Source: Bacillus sp. SB49 (GTDB lineage: Bacteria > Bacillota > Bacilli > Bacillales > Halobacillaceae). From it: 64,000 nucleotides of DNA. The notes under the pieces were generated by a model, which ran no database searches, was not told where the DNA came from, and saw only the letters and a program-made list of their open reading frames with translations. Shown here one piece after another: positions 8,562-17,609 of this stretch. Made by a program: the position numbers and the translations under genes. Where the stretch lies: contig NZ_CP048117.1 of assembly GCF_000469135.2 (NCBI RefSeq), forward strand, positions 797,001 to 861,000, read 5' to 3'. Numbering within the stretch: position 1 is the stretch's first letter; each line of letters begins with the position of its first letter.

Positions 8562-8761
8562 CTTAGTTCCACCACCCTTTGCAGTATGAATTTCTTATGA
8601 AACGACACGTTCCATTCAGAAATATCCGGAAAAGCTTACTGAATTCCTCCAGTTTTAAGACTACCAAAGATGACGTCGAAAAACTAGAAGAAGTAATCAT
8701 TTATTGTCGCATCTTCGGAGGGAAACTGGGAGGAAAGAGGCTTTGTCGGGGAGGTGGAAAA

Positions 8762-8788
8762 ATGATACATTGGATGATAGGCACGTAA
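8762..8788 (+). CDS. Possible 8-residue leader peptide ahead of the C45 gene
   Basis: A tiny frame (MIHWMIGT, then TAA) with an excellent ribosome site GGGGAGGTGGAAAA immediately upstream, ending 20 bases before the start of the C45 gene. It could be a translated leader or chance; the region holds three other GGAGG tracts. Confidence 0.25.
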   Translation: MIHWMIGT

Positions 8789-8808
8789 TAGAGAAAGGAA
8801 AATTTACG

Positions 8809-9876
8809 ATGAAGAAGATATATAGTGATATTCTTTCGTTCAGGGGCTCGCATTATGACTTCGGGTTATATCAGGGTCAACAGCTCGCCGGGAGCTGGAC
8901 AGTGAAGAATAGGGAGAAACAATGGAAAGTACGTAAGCCCAGATTTGTCGTGGAGACAGAGGAAGTGAAAGCAGCTATTGTCCGATTTGCTCCAGGCTTA
9001 TGGGAGGAACTGCTCGGCTTAAGAGATGGATTGGGATGGCCCATGGAACAGGTGCTGATGGAATTTGGAGGATATAGAATTGATTACAAACGTTCCGGGT
9101 GCTCCATCATGACAGGCGATGGTTATATGATCCGCAACTATGATTATATGCCGAAGACTTACGAAGGAAGGTACAGCCTTTTCCAACCGACCGATCAGGG
9201 GTACGCCATCATAGGTCCAACTCAGCGAATTACCGGCAGAATGGATGGAATGAATGAAAAAGGGTTGGTGATGGGGTATAATTTCATGCATCGCAAACGT
9301 CCGGGCGATGGTTTCATCTGCTGTATGATTGGACGCATGATCTTGGAATCCTGTGCTGATGTACAGGAAGCAGTGGACATGCTGAAGGAGATACCCCATC
9401 GCCATTCGTTTAGTTATACGGTTTTTGATAGAAGCAATCAAACCTACATTGTCGAAGCCTCTCCAAGGGGAGTGGAGGTCCGGCAGTCCGATGTGTGCAC
9501 GAATCACTTTGAAATCATGACGAAAGAGAACCGGAATCACCTTGTGGATTCGATGAAGCGGATGGACGCCATCCAGTCGAATCGGCCAGAAGTAAAGAGT
9601 GCCATGGACGCCTTTCGTTTAATGAATGATACCGATCGAGGGGTTTTCTCTAAACAGTATAGGAATTGGGCGGGAACCATCCACACATCCGGTTATCTTC
9701 CCCAGGAACAAAAAGCGTGGATGGCGCTCGGTGGAGATAGAGAACCAGTAGAAATTGATTTCGGGAAATGGTTGACCGGTGCCGAGTTGGGATTCGAGAG
9801 GATAGAAGGTGAGGTCGACACGGATATTCCGTTTGCCCATATGGAAGACGGCGCTTATTGGAGTGGAAAAAAATAG
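8809..9876 (+). CDS. C45-family autoproteolytic acyltransferase/hydrolase
   Basis: 355 residues. The Ntn-hydrolase fold of the acyl-CoA:6-aminopenicillanate acyltransferase (C45) and choloylglycine hydrolase group. The predicted nucleophile is Cys98 in RSGCSIMTGDG, followed by the conserved MIRNYDYMP segment, RITGRMDGMNEKGLVMGYNFM, and SYTVFDRSNQTYIVEASPRGVEVR. In this group the chain is cleaved before the Cys, which becomes N-terminal and cuts or forms an amide bond. Substrate unknown. Start at 8809 is backed by AAAGGA nine bases upstream; the frame is open further 5' but without a ribosome site. Confidence 0.82.
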   Translation: MKKIYSDILSFRGSHYDFGLYQGQQLAGSWTVKNREKQWKVRKPRFVVETEEVKAAIVRFAPGLWEELLGLRDGLGWPMEQVLMEFGGYRIDYKRSGCSIMTGDGYMIRNYDYMPKTYEGRYSLFQPTDQGYAIIGPTQRITGRMDGMNEKGLVMGYNFMHRKRPGDGFICCMIGRMILESCADVQEAVDMLKEIPHRHSFSYTVFDRSNQTYIVEASPRGVEVRQSDVCTNHFEIMTKENRNHLVDSMKRMDAIQSNRPEVKSAMDAFRLMNDTDRGVFSKQYRNWAGTIHTSGYLPQEQKAWMALGGDREPVEIDFGKWLTGAELGFERIEGEVDTDIPFAHMEDGAYWSGKK

Positions 9877-9929
9877 GGTTGCTCTGTATGATAAGATAGA
9901 AGAAAACAGTAGAGTACTTGGAGGTCACT

Positions 9930-10709
9930 ATGGAAGATATATTACAGATGAAAGATAAAAATATTGTAGTTATGGGAGTTGCCAACAATCGCAGCCTTGC
10001 TTGGGGCGTAGCAAGATCCCTATATAAAGCAGGGGCGAACGTCATTTTTACTTATCGTAAAGAACGTTCCCAGGCGAAATTGGAGAAGCTTCTGAAAGAA
10101 AGCGACTTCGAGGCGAAAGCTATTGTACAATGTGATGTTAACAGCGATGAAAGTATCCAGGAAGCCTTCAAAACGATTGGCGATCGCGTAGGTGTCATAC
10201 ACGGCATCTGTCATTCCATCGCTTTCGCGCATGCAGAAGACTTGAAAGGCGGGTTCCTTGATACTTCCAGAGAAGGTTATGCTTTCGCACAGGACACAAG
10301 TGCCTATTCTTTGATTGCAGTAGCGAAAGCGGGTAAGCCTTATATGACGGAAGGTGGATCATTGATCGCTATGAGTTACCTTGGAGCAGAGCGGGTAGTA
10401 GAAGGCTACAACGTAATGGGAGTGGCCAAGGCCGCTCTGGAATCCACTGTTAAATACCTGGCTGCAGACATGGGACGTGACAATATTCGTGTAAACGCGA
10501 TTTCAGCCGGTGCTGTCCGTACGCTGGCGGCAAAAGGTGTCCCTTCGTTCAATGAAATCCTTCACAAGATTGAAGAAACGTCTCCGTTGAAGAAGAATGT
10601 GACTCAGGAAGAAGTAGGGGATATGTCTCTTGCAATGATGAGCCACCTTTCCCGTGGGGTAACGGGAGAAATTGTATATGTCGATTCCGGATACAACATC
10701 CTGGGATAA
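9930..10709 (+). CDS. fabI: Enoyl-[acyl-carrier-protein] reductase FabI
   Basis: 259 residues. NADH-dependent reduction of trans-2-enoyl-ACP, the last step of each fatty-acid elongation cycle. Diagnostic features: NIVVMGVANNRSLAWGVA nucleotide loop (residues 11-28), ICHSIAF, and the catalytic Tyr150, Tyr160 and Lys167 in SYLGAERVVEGYNVMGVAK. Target of triclosan. GGAGGT sits five bases before the ATG at 9930; an internal ATG (residue 7) is possible but less well placed. No FapR-type palindrome could be seen upstream. Monocistronic with a strong terminator. Confidence 0.96.
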   Translation: MEDILQMKDKNIVVMGVANNRSLAWGVARSLYKAGANVIFTYRKERSQAKLEKLLKESDFEAKAIVQCDVNSDESIQEAFKTIGDRVGVIHGICHSIAFAHAEDLKGGFLDTSREGYAFAQDTSAYSLIAVAKAGKPYMTEGGSLIAMSYLGAERVVEGYNVMGVAKAALESTVKYLAADMGRDNIRVNAISAGAVRTLAAKGVPSFNEILHKIEETSPLKKNVTQEEVGDMSLAMMSHLSRGVTGEIVYVDSGYNILG

Positions 10710-10714
10710 ATCTT

Positions 10715-10748
10715 AACCCCCTCCGATCTTCGGAGGGGGCCTTTCTAT
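10715..10748 (+). terminator. Intrinsic terminator of fabI
   Basis: CCCCCTCCG / CGGAGGGGG hairpin with ATCTT loop, then CCTTTCTATAC. Confidence 0.88.
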
Positions 10749-10781
10749 ACTCTTCGCTATAATCCTTACCATTTAATTACT

Positions 10782-10794
10782 TGAAAACGTTTCA
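10782..10794 (+). promoter_or_regulatory. Weak cre-like sequence upstream of the glutamate dehydrogenase gene
   Basis: TGAAAACGTTTCA resembles the CcpA site TGWNANCGNTNWCA but is one base short in the second half. About 68 bases upstream of the start codon. Tentative. Confidence 0.25.
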
Positions 10795-10861
10795 CTGCAA
10801 ATTGTGGGGGTACATGGAACTAAAGGATAAATAGTAGGAATAGAAGGGTGGATATTGATAC

Positions 10862-12238
10862 ATGCATAAACAACAATCAATCATTGAAGAATCGTTGAAA
10901 GCAATTATGGAAGATGAAGAGTTTCTTCCGGATTTAAAAGCACAGACGAGGGAACAGGCCTATCACTCTTTGTCTGCTCTATTGTCTACCCCGAACCATG
11001 TCCATAAATCATTTCTCCGAATTACCCTTGAAAACGGGACGATCGTCCGGATACCGGCGTTCCGGGTACAACATAGTGACACCGTCGGCCCTTATAAAGG
11101 AGGGATTCGTTTTCATGAGTCCGTGAATGAAGAAGAGGTGGCCAATCTTGCCAAGCTGATGACGCTTAAGAACACGCTTCATGAGCTGCCTTTCGGGGGT
11201 GGCAAAGGTGGTGTTGTCATCAATCCGAAAGATTATTCTGTGAAAGAACTCAATCTCATTTGTAGGAAATACGTCCAGTACTTTAACGATATCATCGGCC
11301 CTGATAAGGATATACCGGCTCCTGATGTTGGAACTGGAGAAAGAGAGATGGACTGGATGATGGGCGAGTTCAAGAGTACCCATCCCGGAGAGCCGTACCG
11401 GAACAGTTTTACGGGGAAAAGCATTGTCAACGGTGGTTCTCTGGGAAGACGGGAGGCGACAGGGAAAGGCGTTTACTTCACGTTTCGTTACATGATGCAT
11501 GACTTCGTGAAGGAAAACAAGAAGTGGCTGTCTGATACGGATAATATTTTTGCGAAAACCGCTTTGGAACATGCAGATAAGAAATTGAAGATAGCAGTTC
11601 AAGGCTTTGGAAACTTAGGGTCGGTTGCTGCTTTGGAAGCGTACCAGTGCAATTATCTTCAGAATAAAATCGTTGCAGTCAGCGATGCCCACATTCTGCT
11701 TTACAATGAGGATGGATTGGACGTTCCGGCCCTTGTACACTTTGCTAAAGAAAACAACGGAGAGCTTCCTGCAACAGAGGAGGAACTGCGTGCTCACGAG
11801 ATTAAAGCAGAACTTGGAGAACGGGACGATTTGCTTTCAGCCGATGTCGATGTATTGATTCTCGCTGCACTCGAAGATCAAATTCGTGAAGACAATATAG
11901 ACTCCATCCAAGCACGAATCATAGTGGAAGGTGCCAATGGTCCGATAACAGAGGAGGCAGACAAATATTTAGCGGATAAAGGGGTACTGATTGTTCCGGA
12001 CATTCTCGCAAACGCTGGAGGTGTCATCGTTTCTTACTATGAATGGGTACAAGGGAAAGAAGCGCAGTTTATGGAAGAGGACGAAATTTTCCGGCGGTTG
12101 TTTCAGAAAATGAAAGGAACGATGGATACGATTCTCCCACAATTTTTTGGTGATCCGTTTCCACTGCGCCAAAATTGTTATATACACTCTGTCATGAAGT
12201 TATCCACTATTATGTATCGTCAAGGGAAGTTATATTAA
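10862..12238 (+). CDS. Glu/Leu/Phe/Val-family dehydrogenase, probably glutamate dehydrogenase
   Basis: 458 residues. Glutamate dehydrogenase signature: VGPYKGGIRFHESVNEEEVANLAKLMTLKN with the substrate Lys, then LPFGGGKGGVVINP (residues 109-122), PAPDVGTGEREMDWM, the Rossmann AVQGFGNLGSVAA and IIVEGANGPIT. It interconverts glutamate and 2-oxoglutarate. It is longer than RocG/GudB (about 425), mostly through an insertion of about 25 residues before the Rossmann fold (KENKKWLSDTDNIFAKT). Glutamate is also the precursor for the proHJA operon further on. ATG at 10862 with AGAAGGGTGG upstream. A lone gene. Confidence 0.9.
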   Translation: MHKQQSIIEESLKAIMEDEEFLPDLKAQTREQAYHSLSALLSTPNHVHKSFLRITLENGTIVRIPAFRVQHSDTVGPYKGGIRFHESVNEEEVANLAKLMTLKNTLHELPFGGGKGGVVINPKDYSVKELNLICRKYVQYFNDIIGPDKDIPAPDVGTGEREMDWMMGEFKSTHPGEPYRNSFTGKSIVNGGSLGRREATGKGVYFTFRYMMHDFVKENKKWLSDTDNIFAKTALEHADKKLKIAVQGFGNLGSVAALEAYQCNYLQNKIVAVSDAHILLYNEDGLDVPALVHFAKENNGELPATEEELRAHEIKAELGERDDLLSADVDVLILAALEDQIREDNIDSIQARIIVEGANGPITEEADKYLADKGVLIVPDILANAGGVIVSYYEWVQGKEAQFMEEDEIFRRLFQKMKGTMDTILPQFFGDPFPLRQNCYIHSVMKLSTIMYRQGKLY

Positions 12239-12267
12239 CGATCACGTTTTTTTAACCGCTTAAAACA

Positions 12268-12297
12268 AGAAAACCCGGCCGTAACGGCCGGGTTTTT
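12268..12297. terminator. Bidirectional terminator between the dehydrogenase gene and ppc
   Basis: AAAACCCGGCCGT / ACGGCCGGGTTTTT stem, suitable for both converging genes. Confidence 0.9.
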
Positions 12298-12321
12298 AGA
12301 TAGTATAAAATTGTGCTGAAA

Positions 12322-15081
12322 TCAACCCGTGTTTCGAAGCCCGGCTGCGATTCCACTGATCGTCAGCAGCACTTCTGTCAGAGTCTCTTCATCGTCCCCA
12401 TCGACATCCCGAAGCTTCTTGATCAAATCTACCTGCAGGAAGTTAAGAGGATCCACGTAAGGATTTCTTAGTCGGACGGATTCTTTGATTGTCGGCTGAT
12501 GATCAAGCAGTTCTTGATCACCGGAAATCTTCAGTAATACTTCCTTCGTTCGCTCATATTCCTCCACGATATTCTTGAAGATACGTTCGCCGAGTTTCTG
12601 GTCATTTACGAGGGCTGTATATTCTTTTGCTGTCTGAATATCCGCTTTCGTTAACGCCATCTGCAAGTTGTTGATGGTGGAATGGAAGAACGGCCAGTTT
12701 TCGTACATTTGCTTTAATGTAGCGAGATTGTTTTCATTTTTCTCCACATAAGAAGCCAATCCTGTACCGGAAGCGTACCAGGCAGGAAGCAGCTGGCGGT
12801 TCTGCGTCCAAGCGAATACCCATGGAATAGCCCGCAGATTTTCGAACTTGGAGCTGTCTTTCCGTTTGCTTGGCCGGGAGCCGATATTCAGTTGGCTTAC
12901 TTCCTGAAGTGGTGTCGCTTCGTTGAAGTAGGTTAAGAAGTCGGAGTCACCGAAAACAAGCGATTGGTATTTCTCAAGCGATACATCCGAGATGTCATCA
13001 AGCGCCTGTTCCCAGACTTCTTCCCGGTGATGGCCTTGTTCTGATTCTTTCGAAACGTTCGCAGCTCCCTCGAGCAGAGTAGATGCTGCCTGCTCCAAGC
13101 TTCGATAAGCAATATCACGAAGCAGATAGCGGGAGGATAACACTTCTCCTTGTTCGGTAATCTTCACGCTTTCTCCAAGCGTTTCCACAGGCTGGGAAAG
13201 CAGGCTTCGGTTAAGTGGCCCGCCGCCCCGGCCGAGGGAGCCGCCGCGTCCGTGGAAGAATTTAAGGCTGACGTCATAGGCATGAGCCATATCATGGATT
13301 TCCTGTTGCGCTTTATATAGCTTCCAGTTGGCCGTCAGTGTCCCACCGTCCTTACTGCCATCCGAGTATCCAAGCATGATTTCCTGTTTGTTGCCGCGGA
13401 TGTTTAAATGCTTACTGTACAGGTCCATTTCAAACAGTGTTTTTAGAATATCTGGTCCCGCGACCAAATCATCCACTGTCTCCAATAATGGGGCAATATT
13501 CAAGTTGCTTTCGACGGATCCATCAGCATGAAGGCGGTAAATGCCCGCTTCCTTGGCCAGAACGAGCACCTCCAGGAGATCGCTTGCGGATTCGCTCATA
13601 CTTATTAGATAAACTTCAATGGATCGCTTTCCGAATTCAAGGTGTGCTTTTCTGATCATATGAAAGACGTTGAGCATTTCCTGGGTCGATTCGGTATAAT
13701 CCTCGTTCAGAAGCGATATCGGACGCGGATCCTTTAAAACATCCTGTAATGTATTCAGCTTCTCCTGCTCGGAAAGGGCAGCGTAATCGTCAACGATGCC
13801 GACTTTACGTAACAGTTCGCTGACAGCCGATTCGTGCTCACCGCTGTGATTCCGGATATCCAAAGTTGCCAGGTGGAAGCCGAACAACTCGACTTGGCGG
13901 ATAAGCTTTTTCAACTTCTTCAATTCAATGCTTCCAGGTTGGTGTGCCTGAGCGCTTCTCTGAATTTGGTGGAGGTCGTCCAACAGCTCTTCCGCATGCG
14001 TATATCCGGTATCAGATTGACCCACCTGCTCCAGCCTTTCCAAAATGATGGCGAACTTTCTTCGATAAATCTCTTTGTCTACCCGCCACTTTTTGCCGGA
14101 TGGAAGCAGTGCTTCTTCTTTTTCGATCGCCTGTTTAAGCTCGTTGGAAACGTTCACCAGAGCGGAAGACTGACTGAACCGTTTCATCAATTCTATGAGA
14201 ACGTTTCTGTATTTTTTGAGTACAAGGGTACGCTGCTTCTGTAATGTTTCCCAAGTAATGTCCGGGGTGACGTTCGGATTTCCGTCACGGTCTCCGCCAA
14301 TCCAGGATCCGAAACGGAGAAAATTTGGTACAGACCATTCTTCGTCCGGGTACTGTTCTTCGAGCCTCGCTTCCAGTTCCTGATGAATTTCCGGAAGGAC
14401 ATCAAACAGCGTCTCGTCAAAATAATAAAGGCCGTTTCTTACTTCATCCATTACTGTTGGTTTTCTTTCTCTGAGCTCGTCCGTCTGCCAAAGGACAGTT
14501 ACTTCATTCTGAAGACTTTCCTGAAGGCTTTCCCGTTCTCTTTGCGTCAACTGTGGATGGTCAAGTTTCTGAAGGATTGTTGCGATCCGCTTCTGTATCT
14601 CAAGAACGGTTCGTTTCGTCGCTTCCGTCGGGTGGGCAGTGATGATCAATTCCAAGGAGAGATGGTGGAGCACATCCTGGATGACATCTTTGGAGAAATT
14701 ATTGTTCTTCAGGTTAAGTACGGCGCTTTCTAGAGAGAAGGGCTGGACACCATGATCCTCTCTTATCTGATATTCTCGTCTGCGGCGGATCCGGTGATTT
14801 TGTTCAGCGATGTTGACGAGGTGGAAATAGATTGAGAATGCGCGGATGACCTGGGCCCGCATCGGTGGTTCGAGGTTTTGAATTTCCTGTTTCAATTGCT
14901 GATAAGTGGCAGGGTCCGGGTTACTTCTCAAGTCTTTCGTCCATTGTCGAATCGTTTCCACTTTATTCAATAATTCTTCTCCTCCATGATGGACGAGGAC
15001 ATGCCCGAGCATTTTGCCGAGGGATCTGATGTCACGTCTTAGAGGGGTTGTATGATCGTTGCTTTTTCTTTTCGTAGTCAC
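12322..15081 (-). CDS. ppc: Phosphoenolpyruvate carboxylase
   Basis: 919 residues, full length. Carboxylates PEP to oxaloacetate, replenishing the TCA cycle. Visible landmarks: the catalytic His150 in LIITAHPTEATKRTV, GSWIGGDRDGNPNVT, the glycine-rich FHGRGGSLGRGGGP loop that binds the phosphate, and the invariant C-terminal RNTG. Starts with GTG at 15081; CAGGAAGGTG lies a few bases upstream. Many Bacillus species rely on pyruvate carboxylase only, so ppc adds an anaplerotic route that would feed 2-oxoglutarate/glutamate and hence osmolytes. Monocistronic. Confidence 0.96.
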   Translation of the reverse strand: MTTKRKSNDHTTPLRRDIRSLGKMLGHVLVHHGGEELLNKVETIRQWTKDLRSNPDPATYQQLKQEIQNLEPPMRAQVIRAFSIYFHLVNIAEQNHRIRRRREYQIREDHGVQPFSLESAVLNLKNNNFSKDVIQDVLHHLSLELIITAHPTEATKRTVLEIQKRIATILQKLDHPQLTQRERESLQESLQNEVTVLWQTDELRERKPTVMDEVRNGLYYFDETLFDVLPEIHQELEARLEEQYPDEEWSVPNFLRFGSWIGGDRDGNPNVTPDITWETLQKQRTLVLKKYRNVLIELMKRFSQSSALVNVSNELKQAIEKEEALLPSGKKWRVDKEIYRRKFAIILERLEQVGQSDTGYTHAEELLDDLHQIQRSAQAHQPGSIELKKLKKLIRQVELFGFHLATLDIRNHSGEHESAVSELLRKVGIVDDYAALSEQEKLNTLQDVLKDPRPISLLNEDYTESTQEMLNVFHMIRKAHLEFGKRSIEVYLISMSESASDLLEVLVLAKEAGIYRLHADGSVESNLNIAPLLETVDDLVAGPDILKTLFEMDLYSKHLNIRGNKQEIMLGYSDGSKDGGTLTANWKLYKAQQEIHDMAHAYDVSLKFFHGRGGSLGRGGGPLNRSLLSQPVETLGESVKITEQGEVLSSRYLLRDIAYRSLEQAASTLLEGAANVSKESEQGHHREEVWEQALDDISDVSLEKYQSLVFGDSDFLTYFNEATPLQEVSQLNIGSRPSKRKDSSKFENLRAIPWVFAWTQNRQLLPAWYASGTGLASYVEKNENNLATLKQMYENWPFFHSTINNLQMALTKADIQTAKEYTALVNDQKLGERIFKNIVEEYERTKEVLLKISGDQELLDHQPTIKESVRLRNPYVDPLNFLQVDLIKKLRDVDGDDEETLTEVLLTISGIAAGLRNTG

Positions 15082-15430
15082 ATTTTCACCTTCCTGTTGG
15101 AAATAATATGGAGTAATGGCTGTGTTTCATAATGTTATCAGAATAATTTGTATAGTCAAACACTTATGCTCGTTACGGACCGTGAGAAAGTTGTCATTTA
15201 CAGTAGGATAAGACGGAAAATTCCCGGTTTGTTTGTGTTATTTTAGCTTCTCGTTCATCCAGCGTAAAGAGGGATAATTTCCAGAGTTGGAAGCTGGAAG
15301 GAGATTCGTTTACACATATAACCAAACGCTTTAAAGTGTTAAAAATTCGCTGTTTATATGTCTATACACTTGGTGGTAAACTGTAGTAGTGCATCACTAG
15401 ACAGAACAAGAGATAGAAGGAGGACATCTG
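15082..15430. other. Divergent intergenic region ppc / nhaC (349 bp)
   Basis: Holds no ORF. One reasonable ppc promoter (15132-15159). A short inverted repeat TTCCAG / CTGGAA lies near 15279-15300. TATACA near 15361 may be a weak -10 for the antiporter gene. Nothing else stands out. Confidence 0.5.
15132..15159 (-). promoter_or_regulatory. Putative sigma-A promoter of ppc
   Basis: On the minus strand TTGACT (15159-15154), 16-base spacer, TAACAT (15137-15132), about 50 bases before the GTG start. Confidence 0.45.
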
Positions 15431-16921
15431 ATGTCAGACAGACAAAAGGATCAAGTGGTTGACGAGGCATTAGGGGAAAAATCAGTAGATCGATTAGAGT
15501 TCCGCGGGGGAGTCTTTGCTGCGACGATTCCTTTGGTGTTCTTCATCATTTGGGCAATAGTACTAAGCGTTACAGAATTAGTAACGGAGCAGGGATTAGT
15601 GCTTGGTATGGTGATCGGGATCGCACTTGGTTTGTTTTTCTGCCGATCGAAATGGGCGGACTATGCTCAAGCATTAATTACAGGTATGGCCCAGCCTGTC
15701 GGTATAGTTGCCATCATTGCATGGTTTTGGGCGGGTATGTTTGCAAATATGCTTTCTGCGGGTGGTCTGGTGGATGGCCTTATCTGGTTCGGGTTTCAGA
15801 CCGGCCTTGAGGGGGGCATGTTCGTCGGAATCACCTTCCTGCTTGCCGGATTATTTGCTACAGCCGTAGGTACAGGTTACGGTACAGTAGCAACGTTTGG
15901 TGTGTTGATGTATCCGGCTGGTGTCATTCTGGGAGCAGATCCTGTGCTGCTTCTGGCTGCAATATTGAGTGGAGCGGTATTTGGAGATAACCTGGCTCCG
16001 GTTTCTGATACGACGATCGTGTCAGCTACGACACAGGAAGCGGACGTCCCCGGTGTTGTACGGTCAAGATTTAAGTATTCCATAGCAGCTGCAATACCTG
16101 CACTTATTTTATTCGTTACATTCGGAGGCGGTGGGGAGACCGGCAGCGAAGCCATCATCTCACAGCTTCAGAATGAAGTATCGCCGAACGGTCTTGTCAT
16201 GCTGATTCCTTTTGCGCTCGTACTTTACCTGGCGTTGAGCGGTCAGCATTTATTGACTTCTTTATCATGGGGAATTCTAGCATCCGTCGTATTCATCTTT
16301 CTATCAGGGACTTCTTTGACAGAAGTGCTTCATATTTATAAAAATGAAGCTGGAGAAGCGGTGGTAGAAGGAGCATTGATCGATGGAATCGGCGGCTACT
16401 TCAACATGGCTGTCCTCATCCTGTTCATTTTGGCGGCTGCCTACCTTCTGGAAGTAGCTGGAACGATGGATGTTATCAAGAATTTCTTCCTTCGACTTAT
16501 CAATAACGTGGTACGCAGAGCAGAGCTGTCGATTTTTGGTATTGTGGCGTTTCTCAATATGTTCATCACCATTAATACAGCGGCAGAAATTGCGGCTGCA
16601 CCGTTTGTGAGGAAGCTAGGAAAAGAGTTGAACATTCATCCTTACAGACGTGCCAATTTTCTTGATACTGTCACTTCTTCACTCGGGTATATCTTCCCTT
16701 GGAGCGGCGGTGTCCTGCTTGCCTGGACGACTGTAAGAGGAGCGGCTGAGCAGTATGACTTCCTTCCTGTTATCGGACCCGGAGAAGTATTCCCGTTCGT
16801 ATTCCAGGGCTGGGGACTGTTGATTGTCATGCTGATTGCTGCCTGGACAGGCTGGGGTCTTCGCTATACCGGCAAGAACGGAGAAGAAATTAAGCCTGAA
16901 GATTACAAAGGTCAAGCATAA
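15431..16921 (+). CDS. nhaC: NhaC-family Na+/H+ antiporter
   Basis: 496 residues with about 11-12 membrane segments. NhaC-family hallmarks include ATAVGTGYGTVATFGVLM, SGAVFGDNLAPVSDTTIVSATTQEADV (the GDNLAPVSDT ion-binding region near residue 180) and SLGYIFPWSGGVLLAWTT. Exchanges cytoplasmic Na+ for H+, a core need of a halophile. AAGGAGGAC lies seven bases before the ATG. An individual member could instead exchange malate and lactate (MleN), but the acidic soluble N-terminus and gene isolation do not tell. Followed by a strong terminator. Confidence 0.85.
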   Translation: MSDRQKDQVVDEALGEKSVDRLEFRGGVFAATIPLVFFIIWAIVLSVTELVTEQGLVLGMVIGIALGLFFCRSKWADYAQALITGMAQPVGIVAIIAWFWAGMFANMLSAGGLVDGLIWFGFQTGLEGGMFVGITFLLAGLFATAVGTGYGTVATFGVLMYPAGVILGADPVLLLAAILSGAVFGDNLAPVSDTTIVSATTQEADVPGVVRSRFKYSIAAAIPALILFVTFGGGGETGSEAIISQLQNEVSPNGLVMLIPFALVLYLALSGQHLLTSLSWGILASVVFIFLSGTSLTEVLHIYKNEAGEAVVEGALIDGIGGYFNMAVLILFILAAAYLLEVAGTMDVIKNFFLRLINNVVRRAELSIFGIVAFLNMFITINTAAEIAAAPFVRKLGKELNIHPYRRANFLDTVTSSLGYIFPWSGGVLLAWTTVRGAAEQYDFLPVIGPGEVFPFVFQGWGLLIVMLIAAWTGWGLRYTGKNGEEIKPEDYKGQA

Positions 16922-16924
16922 TAC

Positions 16925-16953
16925 AACCCCCCGGAGTAAAGCTCCGGGGGGTT
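16925..16953. terminator. Bidirectional terminator
   Basis: AACCCCCCGGAG / CTCCGGGGGGTT stem between converging genes. Confidence 0.9.
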
Positions 16954-16956
16954 TAA

Positions 16957-17445
16957 TCATGTATTTAAAGATTGGTTAATTTCTTTGATCTGATCGAGGT
17001 GGCGAAGTTCGTGCCAGCCGATAAATTCGACCCATTGTTCCAGGTTCATGTCACCAAGAGCAGGATGTGGAAATGCTCGGTTCTGCAACGTTTCTTTTTC
17101 TTTATTATGAATGAGGAATAATGTAGCTTCCCTTGATTTTTTGAGTCCGTCTTCCGCTTCCTTCAGGTTATGAAAAATACCCTTTGGACGAACAGACTCT
17201 GGAGCTTCCAATGTGTAAGAGCGGTTGGTTACCTTATGGACTGGTTTTTCCGTCACCTGCTGCTGATCTCCTTGCTTAAGTGATCTGTTCACCTGATGGA
17301 TGACGAACTGTTCGATTAAGTACAAATGCTCCAATACTTCCATAATAGACCAGCGATTTTCTGCCGGTTTCACCGTATGTTTGGAGGCGGGAATCTCCCT
17401 CACATATTCGAGCAGCTGCTCTCTTTTCTCATCTAAACCATACAT
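16957..17445 (-). CDS. DinB/YfiT-type putative metal-dependent hydrolase
   Basis: 162 residues, four-helix DinB fold. The three expected metal-binding His are visible: MEVLEHLYLIEQ (helix 2), and GWHELRHLDQI near residue 150. Proteins of this group include thiol S-transferases (BstA in bacillithiol use) and damage-inducible proteins of unknown role. The ATG at 17445 follows AAAGGAGAG; the frame is open to 17589 but without ribosome site. Second DinB protein in the window is at 28175. Confidence 0.8.
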   Translation of the reverse strand: MYGLDEKREQLLEYVREIPASKHTVKPAENRWSIMEVLEHLYLIEQFVIHQVNRSLKQGDQQQVTEKPVHKVTNRSYTLEAPESVRPKGIFHNLKEAEDGLKKSREATLFLIHNKEKETLQNRAFPHPALGDMNLEQWVEFIGWHELRHLDQIKEINQSLNT

Positions 17446-17525
17446 ATATAGCTCTCCTTTTGTGTAATGACATGGTAACCCGAGTCTACCATAACAGTAG
17501 TGCTGATACGTAAAGAAAAGGACTT

Positions 17526-17551
17526 GAGTAAGTTGAAACATTAGCGGGTAT
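17526..17551 (+). promoter_or_regulatory. Possible sigma-B-type promoter before the AIM24 gene
   Basis: GAGTAA, 14-base spacer, GGGTAT (6/6 at -10, 4/6 at -35 against GTTTAA-N12-14-GGGTAT), 59 bases before the start codon. Tentative. Confidence 0.3.
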
Positions 17552-17609
17552 GGAAACGTATGACAATCATGAGCTTCTACATTGGCCAATCATTGAGGGA
17601 GGAATCAGG

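Noticed and set aside
8579-8788. 69-codon open frame upstream of the C45 gene
   Set aside because: No ribosome site, odd composition, and it runs through the promoter/leader region.
13834-14733. Long open frames on the plus strand opposite ppc
   Set aside because: They lie wholly inside the well-supported ppc gene; typical shadow frames.
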